A DNA stretch of 64,000 nt, from assembly GCA_024349245.1 (NCBI GenBank), contig JALDNG010000420.1, forward strand, positions 186,001-250,000, given 5' to 3'. Within the stretch, counting starts at the first letter, position 1. The number at the start of each line of letters is the position of its first letter. Positions 24,301 through 36,900 of this stretch are shown here, piece after piece. A program made the position numbers and the translations under genes. The stretch is from Neodontobutis hainanensis (Eukaryota; Chordata; Actinopteri; Gobiiformes; Odontobutidae). The notes beneath the pieces were generated by a model, which searched no databases, was not told where the DNA came from, and worked only from the letters and a program-made list of their open reading frames with translations.

Positions 24301-27300
24301 AAAAGAAGATAAAATTTCATCAATCTATAATTTTACAAAAGTTAAGATTTAAAATAATTTTATGCGTCCTTATATGAAATAGTAGTTTTTTGAACAAATT
24401 CAAACAGATTTATCAATTATAAATAACTTTTAAAAGCAACATTAGCTGTTCTGATATTTGTTAAATTATTTTTTAATTTTCTATGAATTTTGCAATTTAC
24501 TAAATTGGAAATTTATTTTCAGCACAGATTATGAATTAACGAAAATACCTGAATTACATGTTTTCAATCAATCATCAGAGTAAGATTTCTTTAATTTTTA
24601 AATTTGGCCTCGAAGCTTATTTACTATGTATTACTTTTCACATCATCAAGGTTTATGATGCTAGCTGAAATACTTCTTAGTTTCTATGAAACCAAAGATG
24701 AATAGAGTATATTTAACATATTTTCAGTATATTCGAATATATTGGAACGTCGAAAAATAAATAAAAGTTTTAATTATCTATTTACACAAAAAATACAACA
24801 ATGTAACTTTATAACAGGGAAAACAAAATAACAAATTGAAATAAATATCTTATTGGTTACAAGTTTAATTGTGAATTATGTGAAAATATATTTTCCTTGT
24901 TTAAATGTTTTTTGAATTTATTCAAGTTAAATGGTTTTGGCAATGATCTATTTCTTCCTAATCATCAAAATATTTTTTTATGATTTAAAAAATTATTAAA
25001 TCAATTTTTTAACATATATATTCAAATTTTAAATTACATATGGTGTTTCTTGTAAGACTTTTGTATTATTGGAGCATTATTTATAAATGAGCAGTGTTTC
25101 AAATACTTTAATTCCTCTTTTCTAATCTATCTGGGAAATCTACTATCGTTCGGAAACTTATAAAAGTACATTTTCATTATAAGGTAACATATATATTAAA
25201 AAAGGGGGCGTTAAATTTAAAATCACAAATTTTCAAACCATTAGTTGAAGAAAGTATAACGAAATATTTTAATTTATTTGATTATTAATGCAAACTTTAT
25301 TATAGTATGGAACTTCTGAAATCATTTTTTAAGAATGATTTTAAATTAATAGATATTAAAGAATAAAGATTGAATACTGTAACCTCATGCCTTTACATAA
25401 TTATAATGTCCATCAAACGATTTCTAATAAAGAGACGAGGATAGTTTTGACTCATTTTTAATAAAAAATACAAAACTTGAAAATCAAAACTGTTTTAATT
25501 TTTTCTTCCTTAAACATATGAGAAATCATGTGGTTTTATCGATAATTTATCTTATGTTAGGTTGATATTTAGTTAATATTTACCAATGTCGAAATTAAAT
25601 AAGATAGATGTGAATTAAGACTGTTAATTTAAAACAAAATTGAAAACTATAAGTTTGAACACGAAATTTTATTTGAGTTATCGATTTTGAATATCTCAGC
25701 ATGTGTTCAGGCATCTCTTAGGTTGATGATATTGATCAACTATTATCCTAGATTGAGATATATTAACAGTTGAAAAATCTAGATTTAAAAAATAGGTTAA
25801 ATAGATTATCATTTAATATTTACAGTTAATTTAATCATTGACTTATGATAAAAATTTTTTGATTAAGTATCCTTAATAGACTAAATCAGTCTTTTAAAAT
25901 CTATAAAGAATATTTTTCTAATTTGAAAATATTTCCGGTTATTTTGCGTTATGATATTTTCAGTCATTTAGTTACACCATTGAGAATACCATTAATTAAA
26001 ACATGAGACAAAATTATTTAAATCCCGATTTATTTTTCAATACAAACATTCGTAAAAGAATAATTGATTTCTGAAACTTATCAAAATATATTTTAAATAT
26101 TTAATTTTAGGGTTTTCTTTCAAAATCATTCATCATTTAATGAACCTGACTTTGAAAGATATTATTTTTTGTTAATGTCATGGTTTGAATTTTTTCAAGA
26201 GCACCTTGGTACCTCCATAAACCAGTTTTGAACTCGATTGAAAAAATATTTTACATAAAAATATTTTTTACGCTAAATGCTACAAAAATTATCAATTTTG
26301 TGTTTTCTAAGCAATAATAATGGTAATTAATTTGAATATCTGTAATCATTTTTCTCATTTGTAATATCTACTTAATATTGATAAATATTAAGTTATTTCA
26401 ATATTTAGGAATGTATTTTGATAAAATAATTTATTTAAAAGTTAACCAAATTTGAATGGAAAAAGAAATAAATTTAAATGTTATTTTTTATTGATATTTA
26501 AAATTAATATAAACTCCTATTTAATTGAGATCAGAGCATTTAATGAATAATCAAATATCAAACATAGTTTTGATTTAAAAATCTCAAAATTTAAAAAAAA
26601 TCACGGAAAAATTTTTAATTTATGATTAATTTAAAACAAACGAAATATTTTCACTATTTGAGATCAAATTCATTGTTTATAAATATCGCACAAGCGCGTC
26701 TTTGCTTGTTAATTTAACTATGGTTAAAATAAAATACAACTATATAACACAATGTAAATGATAAATTCTTATTTTAACATAACACGTTTTTGGTTTGATC
26801 ATACAATAAATTATAATTTTAAATATGAAATTAAATAAATTGGCTGAAAATTCACACACTTGATTTGAAAAATTAAACATAAAATTATTTAAACGACGAA
26901 TTCCTAATTCAAATTTTTATCATTCAAAAACTTATAAATTTTTTTAATTTCCTCTTATCTTACATAGAAATTGTAGAATTACACAATTGGTTACTTTAAA
27001 TATATCCTTTACCCATATACTATTACAACGATAACTTTATTTTCTATTCTTTTTTATAAAACAGTTTTTAAAGTTGTATTTAACGAGAAAAATATTAAGG
27101 TATGTTTATAAGCCCATAAATTGATATTTTAAAGCAAATTTCTAAGATGTAAAACTTATAATTACGCTGAATCAATATACAATGCTCAACAAGCTTATGT
27201 TGGTAATATCAATATTTTACGTTTTTTTGAAATATAATGACATCATTTGATTCATAAAAATAACCATATTGATTTAAAAATATATTTTTTCACAAAAAGA

Positions 27301-28779
27301 GACCACGGATTGATGAAAGCATACCAATGTTTATTAAGAGTTCACGGATATAATTCAAAAGACATTTATTGAGTTTTTCAGTTATTTATTCAATTATCAA
27401 ATACAAATTAGTGTATTTTTTGATGAATAAGGAATCTAAAAATTTAATAAAAGTAATATTCAAATTTAAATACTTTCCATTGGTGTGTTTGAAACGTAGA
27501 ATAAAAGAGTTTTTATATTAATACTCATTACAAATCTCTCGGTATGATAATTTTTTGAATCTTAACAAACTAAATATATTCTTTCAGAAAAAGTTGATTA
27601 TATTTGATTTCATAAAAATTTGGGAAAACAGAATTTAAATTCAATCAATGCGTTGAATTAGTTGACAAAATAAATGACCAAATTACTAAGGTCATTTTAT
27701 AATATTCAAACTTCTTGAAGGGAAAAATTCGCCTTTTGAGATTTATTAAATAATATTATGTTTAAATCTTAATCAAAATATTTTCTTTCAAATAGTGACA
27801 ATGTACTTTTATAAAATACTTAATTAAACTCTGTATCGTAGGCTATGTTTGAAGTTGTCTGAAAAAATATAATTATACTGATTTTAAATAGCCAAAGTCA
27901 AAATTAGTCTTTAGGTTTAATTTAATTAAAAAAAACAATATTTAGAGATTAACAAACATTCATTCATAAGAGACAATACAGCCTTACTTTACTGGAAATA
28001 AATTTAACCATTAACAGGAAATTATTTTTCTTATGGAAAAATTCTCATCAGTAAAGAAAAGTAATAATGATGAATAGTCCCTTTGGTGATTTCTAGAACA
28101 GATTATATCTAAAAATTGGAGTTCGAACGGTTAGATTAAAAGATAATTCAATAAATAAAATCTCTAAATCTAAATTAAAAAACCTTTAACATATAGCTAG
28201 TGTTAGAATATTCAACTCAAAAAAACCCACAAGCACCTCAAAAAACTCTGAATTAAAGTAGATATAGACTTTGTAGTGTACGATTTTCCACTTTTGAGAA
28301 CGTTTTATTCAAGTCGAATGAGTATTGTGAAGAGCCCCTCATGTAATTGCTCACTATTAAAAGACTAAGTTTTTTACAAACATTTAAAAAAAAGAATCTC
28401 TTCTAAAAATCTTTTTTTCGTTGTTAAGGTGAAAATGGACAAACATCATTTCATGATCGTCACTACAGGAAGTTTGTCATCATAATCTAATATTTAAACG
28501 TTTTTATGAATGATAGTTTTAAATATAATTTCAGTGTTTATTTTCATGGTTTGAAAATTTGTCAAATATCTTCATTTGAGAAAAGAAACATTTTTTGACA
28601 ATTAATGTATTTTTATTTCATTACATATCCATCATATTTTATTTAAAACTTTTAAAATTTAAAATAATTTCGTTTTTTCGCATAATGCTTCAATAAATGA
28701 TAATATTTAAATTTTGTGATATTTTATTCATCGATTTAAAAACAAAAAATAGTCATATATTAATTCCCAAGGAACCAAT
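21347..28779. other. AT-rich desert
   Basis: More than 7 kb without a supportable gene, repeat or RNA. Base composition is uniformly AT-rich with long A and T runs. Confidence 0.55.
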
Positions 28780-29110
28780 GTAGAATAGGTTAGATCGCCT
28801 TAAAGAAACGTTGAAACTTTGAGTTTTTTTGTTTGTGCGAGTTCCATACTTCAAGAAAGCAGATGCTTAAATCTGGACCAGAATATCGAACAAGGGTACA
28901 ACGAAGAATGGTAAAACCTGGTAAGCAGAGCTTCACAGATGACCTAAGATCAACGAAAACTTAATTCTAAAGACTTCAGGATAGATTTGAACAACACTGA
29001 ACAAAATTTTTCGAATATATCAATTATAATTTTGCCAGTCAAATCATAAATTTAGATACTTAATCAAACTAACCTTGTTCATCCGGACAACCTCTCTTGT
29101 GCCTTTCAAT
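28780..29110. other. GC-richer island with overlapping open segments
   Basis: Stands out from its flanks. On the + strand one frame from about 28863 is open for some 30 codons (KSGPEYRTRVQRRM then VKPGKQSFTDDL) and another, overlapping, reads SSILQESRCLNLDQN. Basic, Pro-containing sequence of this kind occurs at the ends of Gypsy polyproteins, but the match is too short to claim. It may be a retroelement scrap or an exon. Confidence 0.2.
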
Positions 29111-31522
29111 AATTAATAAGAGATTTGGCGAAAATATTAAACAGTGTTTTAAACTTAGGAATGAAAAAAAAGTAAGTTATTTTATTTTGAATTTTGTTTC
29201 CAATTCTTAACTCTTTCACCATGCTGCTCATATTTGTAACTAGAGTTTACTTATTTACGAGCTATAACATAATTAAAATATTTTATAATGTTTAAAAAAA
29301 GTTTCTTCATTGTCACTATCACTCTTAAACTGGGTTCATTTTTTCAATCATAAACAAAAGCTATAAGATAAAACGACTCAAATATCAATGATTAATATGT
29401 CAGACAGTCATTAGCGACTTATGCGTGTACTTATTTTGACCAGAATTCACATGATGGCTGTGATCATGCGCATAACTTACACAAATTATTTATTAACATG
29501 TAAAAATTCAAAAATAAATCCTGGTTTAAATTTTTATTAGATTTACCAAACCGTGTTATCGATATGAAGCAGTATCGTGGTGATATAAATTTTTCATATT
29601 CAATATCTATAAGCATTTATGCGAAATTTTAAATATGTTTCATTTATGTTTAAAGAAGTTATTATTTATTTTTCGGGTTTAGTTTTTGGTTGACAATGAT
29701 AATATCGATTTCGTTTTATCTAAGATTATTTTGAAATCTCTTTTCAAATACCACGTATCCTTAAATGAAGTATTGTTGAGTCATCATTTTAACAAATAAG
29801 TATTTTAGAAAACGCTAATAAAGATATTTTATGAATATTGATTTTAAAATTTTTTTGCAAGTTTCCTTATTTTTTGTTAGATTCCAGGATTAAGTGAAAA
29901 TTATCCATCTTTTAAAAAATTTTAAATCAGACAGATATCCTGATGATTATTCCTAGATAAATACTCAAAATATATGCGTTTTAAATTCATAAGATTGTGA
30001 ATCATATTCATTGATTATTAGCATGAAAACCTATTTTTAATATTTTTAATTTATTGAATAAAAAACATTATGGAAAATAATTTAAGTTCAAAGAAAATAT
30101 CCAAAAATAAATTAAAGAAGCCTAAAATTTAGAAATAATCAAAATATGGGTGATATGATTTTTAAAGGTTACGGAGATAATTTATTTTAATAAACGAACA
30201 ATATATATATCTTGATTTATTTTTACCCACATGAAAAAATAAAACGATTTTGATTTTCTTGTTTAACGAAGAATATTGAAGAACATTTAAAAATTTATCA
30301 TATTTCTTGTTTGAGAATAAAAATTAATTAGTTTTTAATGATAAATTTCAATTTTTATAGAGTGAAAAACTAAATAAAATTCTCAAATGTATATGAAAAT
30401 ACATCCTAAAATCGAATGATTTTAAAATTAGTTAATTAACATAAATTTCTGATTTATTAGATATTCAAATCACATTTTTAAATTTCTAATATATCTATCA
30501 GAAAGCTATATCAAGATAACAGCTTTTAATGTTTTAAAAAAATATTTTTATATTTGTATATTGAAATTTAAGATATATCAATCAAAAATGACCATTAAGT
30601 AAAAAACTAGAATTCTGCTTTAAAATTTAATATCTGTAAAACCGAAATCCAATTATAAAGATAACTCACATAACTCTTTAAAATCTTAATTGTGTCTTAT
30701 ATTTATTGTTATAAGCGTGAAAAATTATCTAATAATCAGTTTTTTTCTTCTTTTTGATGGTTCTACAAGGACGTGTATAAATTGAAAAATTATTGTGTTG
30801 CTACCTGTATAAAGGCTAATAATTTTTTTTAATCTTAAAATAATACCAATATTAGGGATTTTTACACTGATTCTCAATCACCTTTCCAACAAAAAATATT
30901 TTTGATACTTTAACAAAAATTTGCTAATTCTACAAATGAAAAAATTGATTGTCACATTTTAATATAAGAAATACTATTGAGTTTTAATCATTAAAAATTA
31001 CATAAAATCATAATATTAAATTGTGTTCTGACATTTTAATTCATAATAACGTCTCACACATTATTTTATGGATTAAATATAGAAATTTTATATATTCATG
31101 ATATTAGATTCATTTATCAACAATTAAACAATTTTAACAATAAAAATAACATCGGGTTTTATGGTAAGCGTTGATTAAAAAATAAATTCATCAAAAATCC
31201 TCTCCAGTCTTTTGTTCAAAATGTAAATTTTAAATTATTTGTTAAGATTAAAAAAATGCAAAAATTTATTTGTTAATACAAATTATTGGAGTGTTTATGT
31301 AGATCTGATCATTTGAAACATAATAATATCAGATTAATTACATAAAATTGATACTTATTTTTGTTTGTCATAAAATAATTTGAACGTCTGTGAAGGTTTA
31401 AAATTTTTAACATATATTAATGTTTACAAATTTATTTTAGGATAAATAAAAAAATTATTCTGTTTTTTGTTTCAAAATCTAAATTTAACAAGGATAATAA
31501 AATTTCCAAAAAGTCTTATTCG
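29111..31522. other. AT-rich intergenic sequence
   Basis: No supportable feature. The promoter of the EGF-domain gene should lie at the right end, but no distinct element can be named. Confidence 0.5.
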
Positions 31523-33832
31523 ATGCTTCTCAGTTTATATTCTATGACCCTGTTTATTTATGAAACAATAAATACAAAGGTAAAATAATAATTTAGCATT
31601 TTTTGAATAAGTTAGAGAAATTATTTTAAATTCAAAATTTATTTATTAACTTAGATATAAAATTTAGATATATGTTCATTTGTCACTGATAAAGTTTTAT
31701 CGATGCCCATGCGTATTCGATGATATGAAAAGTCAAGAAGATTTCATTTATGATATGAATATTAGGATAGATGAGACGACTAAAAGCATTTTTGGAATAA
31801 AGATTTATATGTCAACATTACTTAATAGCCAAAAAATATACCATATGAATATGTTTGGGGTGTTTTCTGGTAAAGTATGTCAATGTTTCATGCAATTTTT
31901 ACAGTCTGAAACAAAAATAATCAAAAAATAAATATCTAAAAACTATTGAATAAAAGCCTTTAATATTATTATTTTAATTGTAATTATAAATCAATTATGT
32001 TTATACTGCATGACCATACCTCGAGAATTCTTTATATATCTGTCATAATCTAAAATTGTAGTTTCCATGTATGAAAAAGTTAATATCAATTTATCTTTAA
32101 AAAATTAATATTCTTATCTCAAGATGGTTTGATAAATTCAAGACTATTTTATCATTTATAGATTTAAGTTAAATTAAATTAAACATATGTTTCAGAAAAT
32201 ATTTGTTTTGTTATATTTTCAAAATTATTTTAACATTTTTGAAATAAATCTTTTTTGAACAGTAATTTGTAATATTTTCCGATGAGAGACCAAAATATGT
32301 AATATCAGCTTATATAATTTTAATTGATTTTCACGAAATAAAATATTTAATATTCTGCCTTATTATTTATTTAAATGTAAAATATATTCAGAGGGAACTA
32401 GAGATAACTCACATATATCATAGTAACTTACAAAAGTATATTTTAATCTGTGTTCCTTCTCGGATAATTTTAACCAAAGATTCTTTGTGGATGTCTTACA
32501 AATACAAACAAAAATCGATGTACGGCTGATGTATTTTTTAAAATTTTAACAAATTGATACTATTCAGTGGAAAATTTTAAGAATGAAGTTCTGACAATAT
32601 ATATCAAAATACTCAATCTTGGCCTTGAAACTGAATTGACCGATTTCATCCAGGAAACAACTTCGAGCACAGTATCAGAGATTTTTTCTGATAATTTTTG
32701 CATGTTGAGCAAATCAGCAATATTTCTCACAAATCAAAAAATTGGTGGTGATTTTATTATTACTATTAAGAATATTGATCAAGTAAATATATATTCACAA
32801 TTTTAGTATTCCTATTTTGCTTATTTACTTATTAACATTACTTTTATAAACAAATGCATAAGATTTAAATTTAAGGATCAAATTAAAATAAATATGATGG
32901 AAATTCCTGATTATGTTGAAAAGGTTTATCAAAATTTTCAAAAACCTCATTTCACATTTAGATCGATTATTCAGTAATCATTGGAAATAATTAAAAGCCA
33001 TCATAATAAAATGCACATAAGAAATAATCTTCGAACTAAAAGTATTTTTAAATAAATTTTGTAAAATAAATTTGAAAAATTCTTGATTGTTGTGTAATCG
33101 TAGATAAATGCAAAAGAGATACCTGTAAAAACAATGGAACTTGCGAGTTTTACTCTGATAAAAGCAATGTTAGTTTTTTAATCTATCAGGAAAATGAAGA
33201 TATTATTTGCAAATGTCCTGATTATTACTATGGAATACGTTGTGAATATGAAAGGAAATGCAAAAAGTGTGCCAGAGGAAAATGTAACAAGAATTTCACA
33301 TGTGATAAATGTATTTCTGGTTGGAGTGGATCTGAATGTGAAATAAAAACATGCGAATTCTTTAGTCTTTGTGCAAATGGTGGTATTCGATTTGATTATT
33401 ATTTTTAGCGACATGTTTAATTGCAAATAAAACCCGCATGTGTTTGTGTTTGGAGGGGTTCACAGGAATTTATTGTCAAAAAAATAAATCAGATAGTTTA
33501 CCAACATTTCCAAAAGTATTTTAAAAAAATATATTTTTACAAAGAATACATCAAATATTCATGATGCGATTGATGAAAATAATAAATATAATTTGACAAA
33601 CGAATCTGACAAAATTTATGTATAACATTAATGTGTTAAGGTTAAACAAGAAGAAAAATATATGAATATAAACGTTCTGTTCACCCTCAAGATATTCTTA
33701 ATTGCATTTATCGTTTCATCCATATGGTTTATTATATTTTTTATGGCTAAATTTCAGTATTATATCAAAGTTAAATACGAATCCTTTGATGAAATTTGTA
33801 AAAAAATTTTATCACATCCATTACAAATATAA
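31523..33832 (+). CDS. Type I membrane protein with three EGF-like domains
   Basis: Ten exons in one frame: 31523-31579, 31668-31869, 32568-32782, 32807-32973, 32998-33041, 33104-33168, 33190-33382, 33409-33515, 33545-33619 and 33641-33832, giving 438 residues. A short hydrophobic leader (MLLSLYSMTLFIY) is followed by about 210 residues that I cannot assign. Three six-cysteine EGF modules follow (Cys 231-268, 274-300 and 305-337), with typical CPDYYYGIRC, GWSGSEC and EGFTGIYC endings. A stalk with several N-glycosylation sequons (NKS, NTS, NLT, NES) comes next, then a membrane helix at about 393-411 and a short basic tail. EGF modules mediate extracellular protein contacts, and the layout resembles a reduced Notch-ligand or adhesion protein, but no DSL domain is visible. 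Introns 21-29 nt except 88 (31580), 698 (31870) and 62 (33042). The first two exons and the long intron are the least certain parts. The tail may run on to 33945 in the next frame. Confidence 0.8.
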
Positions 33833-33945
33833 AATCGTTCAATGATTTTATGGAAATTATTGACTATTTTTCAAAAAATTCCATATTTAATTCTTTTGAT
33901 GAAGTTATTAAGTTGATTTTTGAAGAAATACATTTATCAAATTGA
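33807..33945 (+). pseudogene. Possible +1-frame continuation of the EGF protein tail
   Basis: Past a run of seven A at 33800-33806 another frame continues to TGA at 33943-33945. It contains KSFNDFMEII and NSFDEVIKLI, which echo ESFDEICKKI in the accepted frame just upstream. Three copies of an SF(D/N)-acidic-xxx-I pattern spread over two frames suggest that one base was lost in the homopolymer, either in the sequence or in the genome. Confidence 0.4.
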
Positions 33946-36900
33946 CGGCTTAAAATACAAAAGATAAAAAAAATGAAATTAATTTTAAAATGAACACAAA
34001 ATTATAAAATCTAATCTAATATGATATTTATCGTTGACATTTAAACAGTTAAGGTGAGTATTTTAATGAAGTCAAAAAAATGAAACTAGGTTTCAAATCA
34101 TGGATCAAAGTATTATAATAGAATCTCTATGTTTATATATTTGTCTTAATATTAATTAAATATTTTAAATCATCAATAAGAAATAACTAAATCACAGAAA
34201 AATTTCAGGTAAATGACATAAAATTAAATTTTTATTAACACGATAAAAATTTCATGTAATATTAATTCAAAAGTAATTTAATTCAGTAGAGAGTTAACAT
34301 TATTCAATTTTTTCATTTCATACCTTCAGCTTAGTAGATGAGTAAAATATGATGTCTGACATATCATCTTAAGAGTGAACTATGACTGAAATAAGCAAGT
34401 ATTAACAATATATATGTCAGATAAAACCATGAAACGTGAAAAAACTTAAAATAGATAGGATCTTCGACAAATTATTAACAGTTAATTTACTTAATTTATG
34501 TAAAAAATTTTAAGATAACTATTAATTAATGGTCATAATTGAGAGTCACTTGATGAAATAGTTGCATAAATATAAAAAATATAACACTTTTCATTTTTAA
34601 ACTAAAAATATTTCCTCACGATTTATCGAAAGATGATTTGAAAATATTAGAAAATGTTTTATTTTGTTTTAAAATTTTAATTTCATCGAAAGTTTCTGAT
34701 GCTCACCATAATTAACATCCTATTTCTAAGATATTTTGAGTTTTCCAATGGCACGAAATGTTAAATTTGAAAACAAATTTTTAAAAATGTTTTATTTTTC
34801 AAAGTAGTTTAAATATTTTTTGAAAATTAGAATGCGTATTAGAGGAATTATTTTTAAATAAAATCTATTTACAAAAAAATGATTTAGTTATTTTCTAAGA
34901 AAGTATCCTTTCGATGCAAATTTTTTGAAGGATTATTCAAAATATGAAAGTTCATGTTACTTCGGCGAAAATATTTACAATATGAATATTAAATGATAAA
35001 AATACGTTTACCAATATAATTTGAATAATAATGAAGTTTATTGTTTTTTTTCCAATTTATACTCCAATTTTGTTTTATATTTTTGATTACTCTTAAAAAA
35101 TTTAGATTTTAAAAATTGAAAACATGGTCAATTAATGAAATCTAACTAATGAAAATTCTCTTTAAATATTTTTTCGAATTATAAGAATAATATGCAACTT
35201 TTATGAAATTCGAACATGATAGAAAACAAAACAACAATTTTATTCTTATCGTCAAATTTCACGTTTAATTTATCCATAACTAAGATGAGTTATTTTTAAA
35301 ATTTTTTTGATTAAAATTCATAATGAATAACTATTTTGGAAAATATAAAAAAGATTCTAAGTGTAAATGGAAGATTATTTTTAATATCCTATCTCTAGCT
35401 TATTGATATAGTGCAAAAACATAAATTAATCATTTAAACTTATTTTTTGTTGAGTAATCATTTGTATACAAATGTAAGTAATATTTTTGAATCCCTATTT
35501 TAAATATAAAGATATTTATTTTCTTATCCTTAAGTATAATTATGTTTTGAATTATACATTTTTTTGATACATGAACTAGTTTATCCACAAATCTAAAAAT
35601 ATAAATTTATTTTTAACTATACAAAGTATTATACTCAAGTTTTAAAGAGAATAGTTGTCGAACAGTTATACTTTGAACGAAATTCACAGGATTAGTAATA
35701 ATTTACAAATAGAATATTGTCCATAACGTAGACTACTTTTTCATAAGTAGAAATAAGGATTTCATTGTAAAAACTAATTTTAATTCATATGATTTATTTT
35801 AAAATAATACAATTTTTTTCAATTTTACTCATTTGTTTAAATATATCAAGAATTTTAAACACAAGAATTATATCAAATTTAATGAAAATATTATACTTTC
35901 CAAAAACATCTTTATATTTTTACTAGTTCAATCAAAATTAATAAAACAATCATAAAGAAAAGTTGTTATTCTGTATATTACTATTATATGTTAGTCTACA
36001 GTTTTTATACCCAATTTTTTTAATTTTTTTGCTAAATCGAAAAATCAGATGGATATTCGTCATGTGATTTTGCAAATTTCTAAGATATTTAGGTTTACAA
36101 CGAAAACTGCATCTTTAGTGCCATAAATTAATACAATTCAAATTGATTAAAAATTAAAATGATTCATCAAACGAATAAATATAAACGTGTTAAAATTAAT
36201 AAAAAATTATATTTTTTTAATTTTCTTAAAATGTAATGTATTTAATCGATTTAATATTTTTCAAGTTATACCAAACAAATATTAAATTAAAAGCATATGT
36301 TTAAATTTTTAAACAAATTTTAAATAAAATTTTGTATGAGAAGGTATGTAAAAACATTCCTTTATTGAAATAAATAATATCATTATATTTTCAAAGTGAT
36401 ATGAATCATATCTTGTTTACTTGAAGATAAGCATTTTAACATTAAAAGTGTTTTATGAGTTTAATTATTTTTGATATTTCATTTGAAGTATACAAGATAA
36501 AAAATCAAACAGATTTTGAATAATTATATTTTTGAAGATATATATCATTTAAAGCGGTAAATATATCTTATCATTCATTTTATTAATAAATAAATATTCA
36601 TAAATTCTTTTTATCATTTGAATCGATTAAAATAATTTAATTTTACATTAGGTTTCTTGATGTCGTAAAAAATAAGGTTTATTTTAAGCAGGTTGAATTA
36701 AGCTAATAGATATATTGCGTCCAAGTGTTTTAATTTAAAAATCAAATTCAACATATACTTTTAGATAATAAACTATAAGATAAATAAATTTTATTCCCAA
36801 CTCCTCTCTTGTATAATTCCTTTTACGATATATAAAATTATGTTTATCTATGAAGTCTTGAAATCCTTTCTTTTTTAAAAAAATCATACTTTCGGCAGTG

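Noticed and set aside
33178..33426. Minus-strand 82-codon frame opposite the EGF exons
   Set aside because: Antisense shadow of Cys-rich coding sequence.
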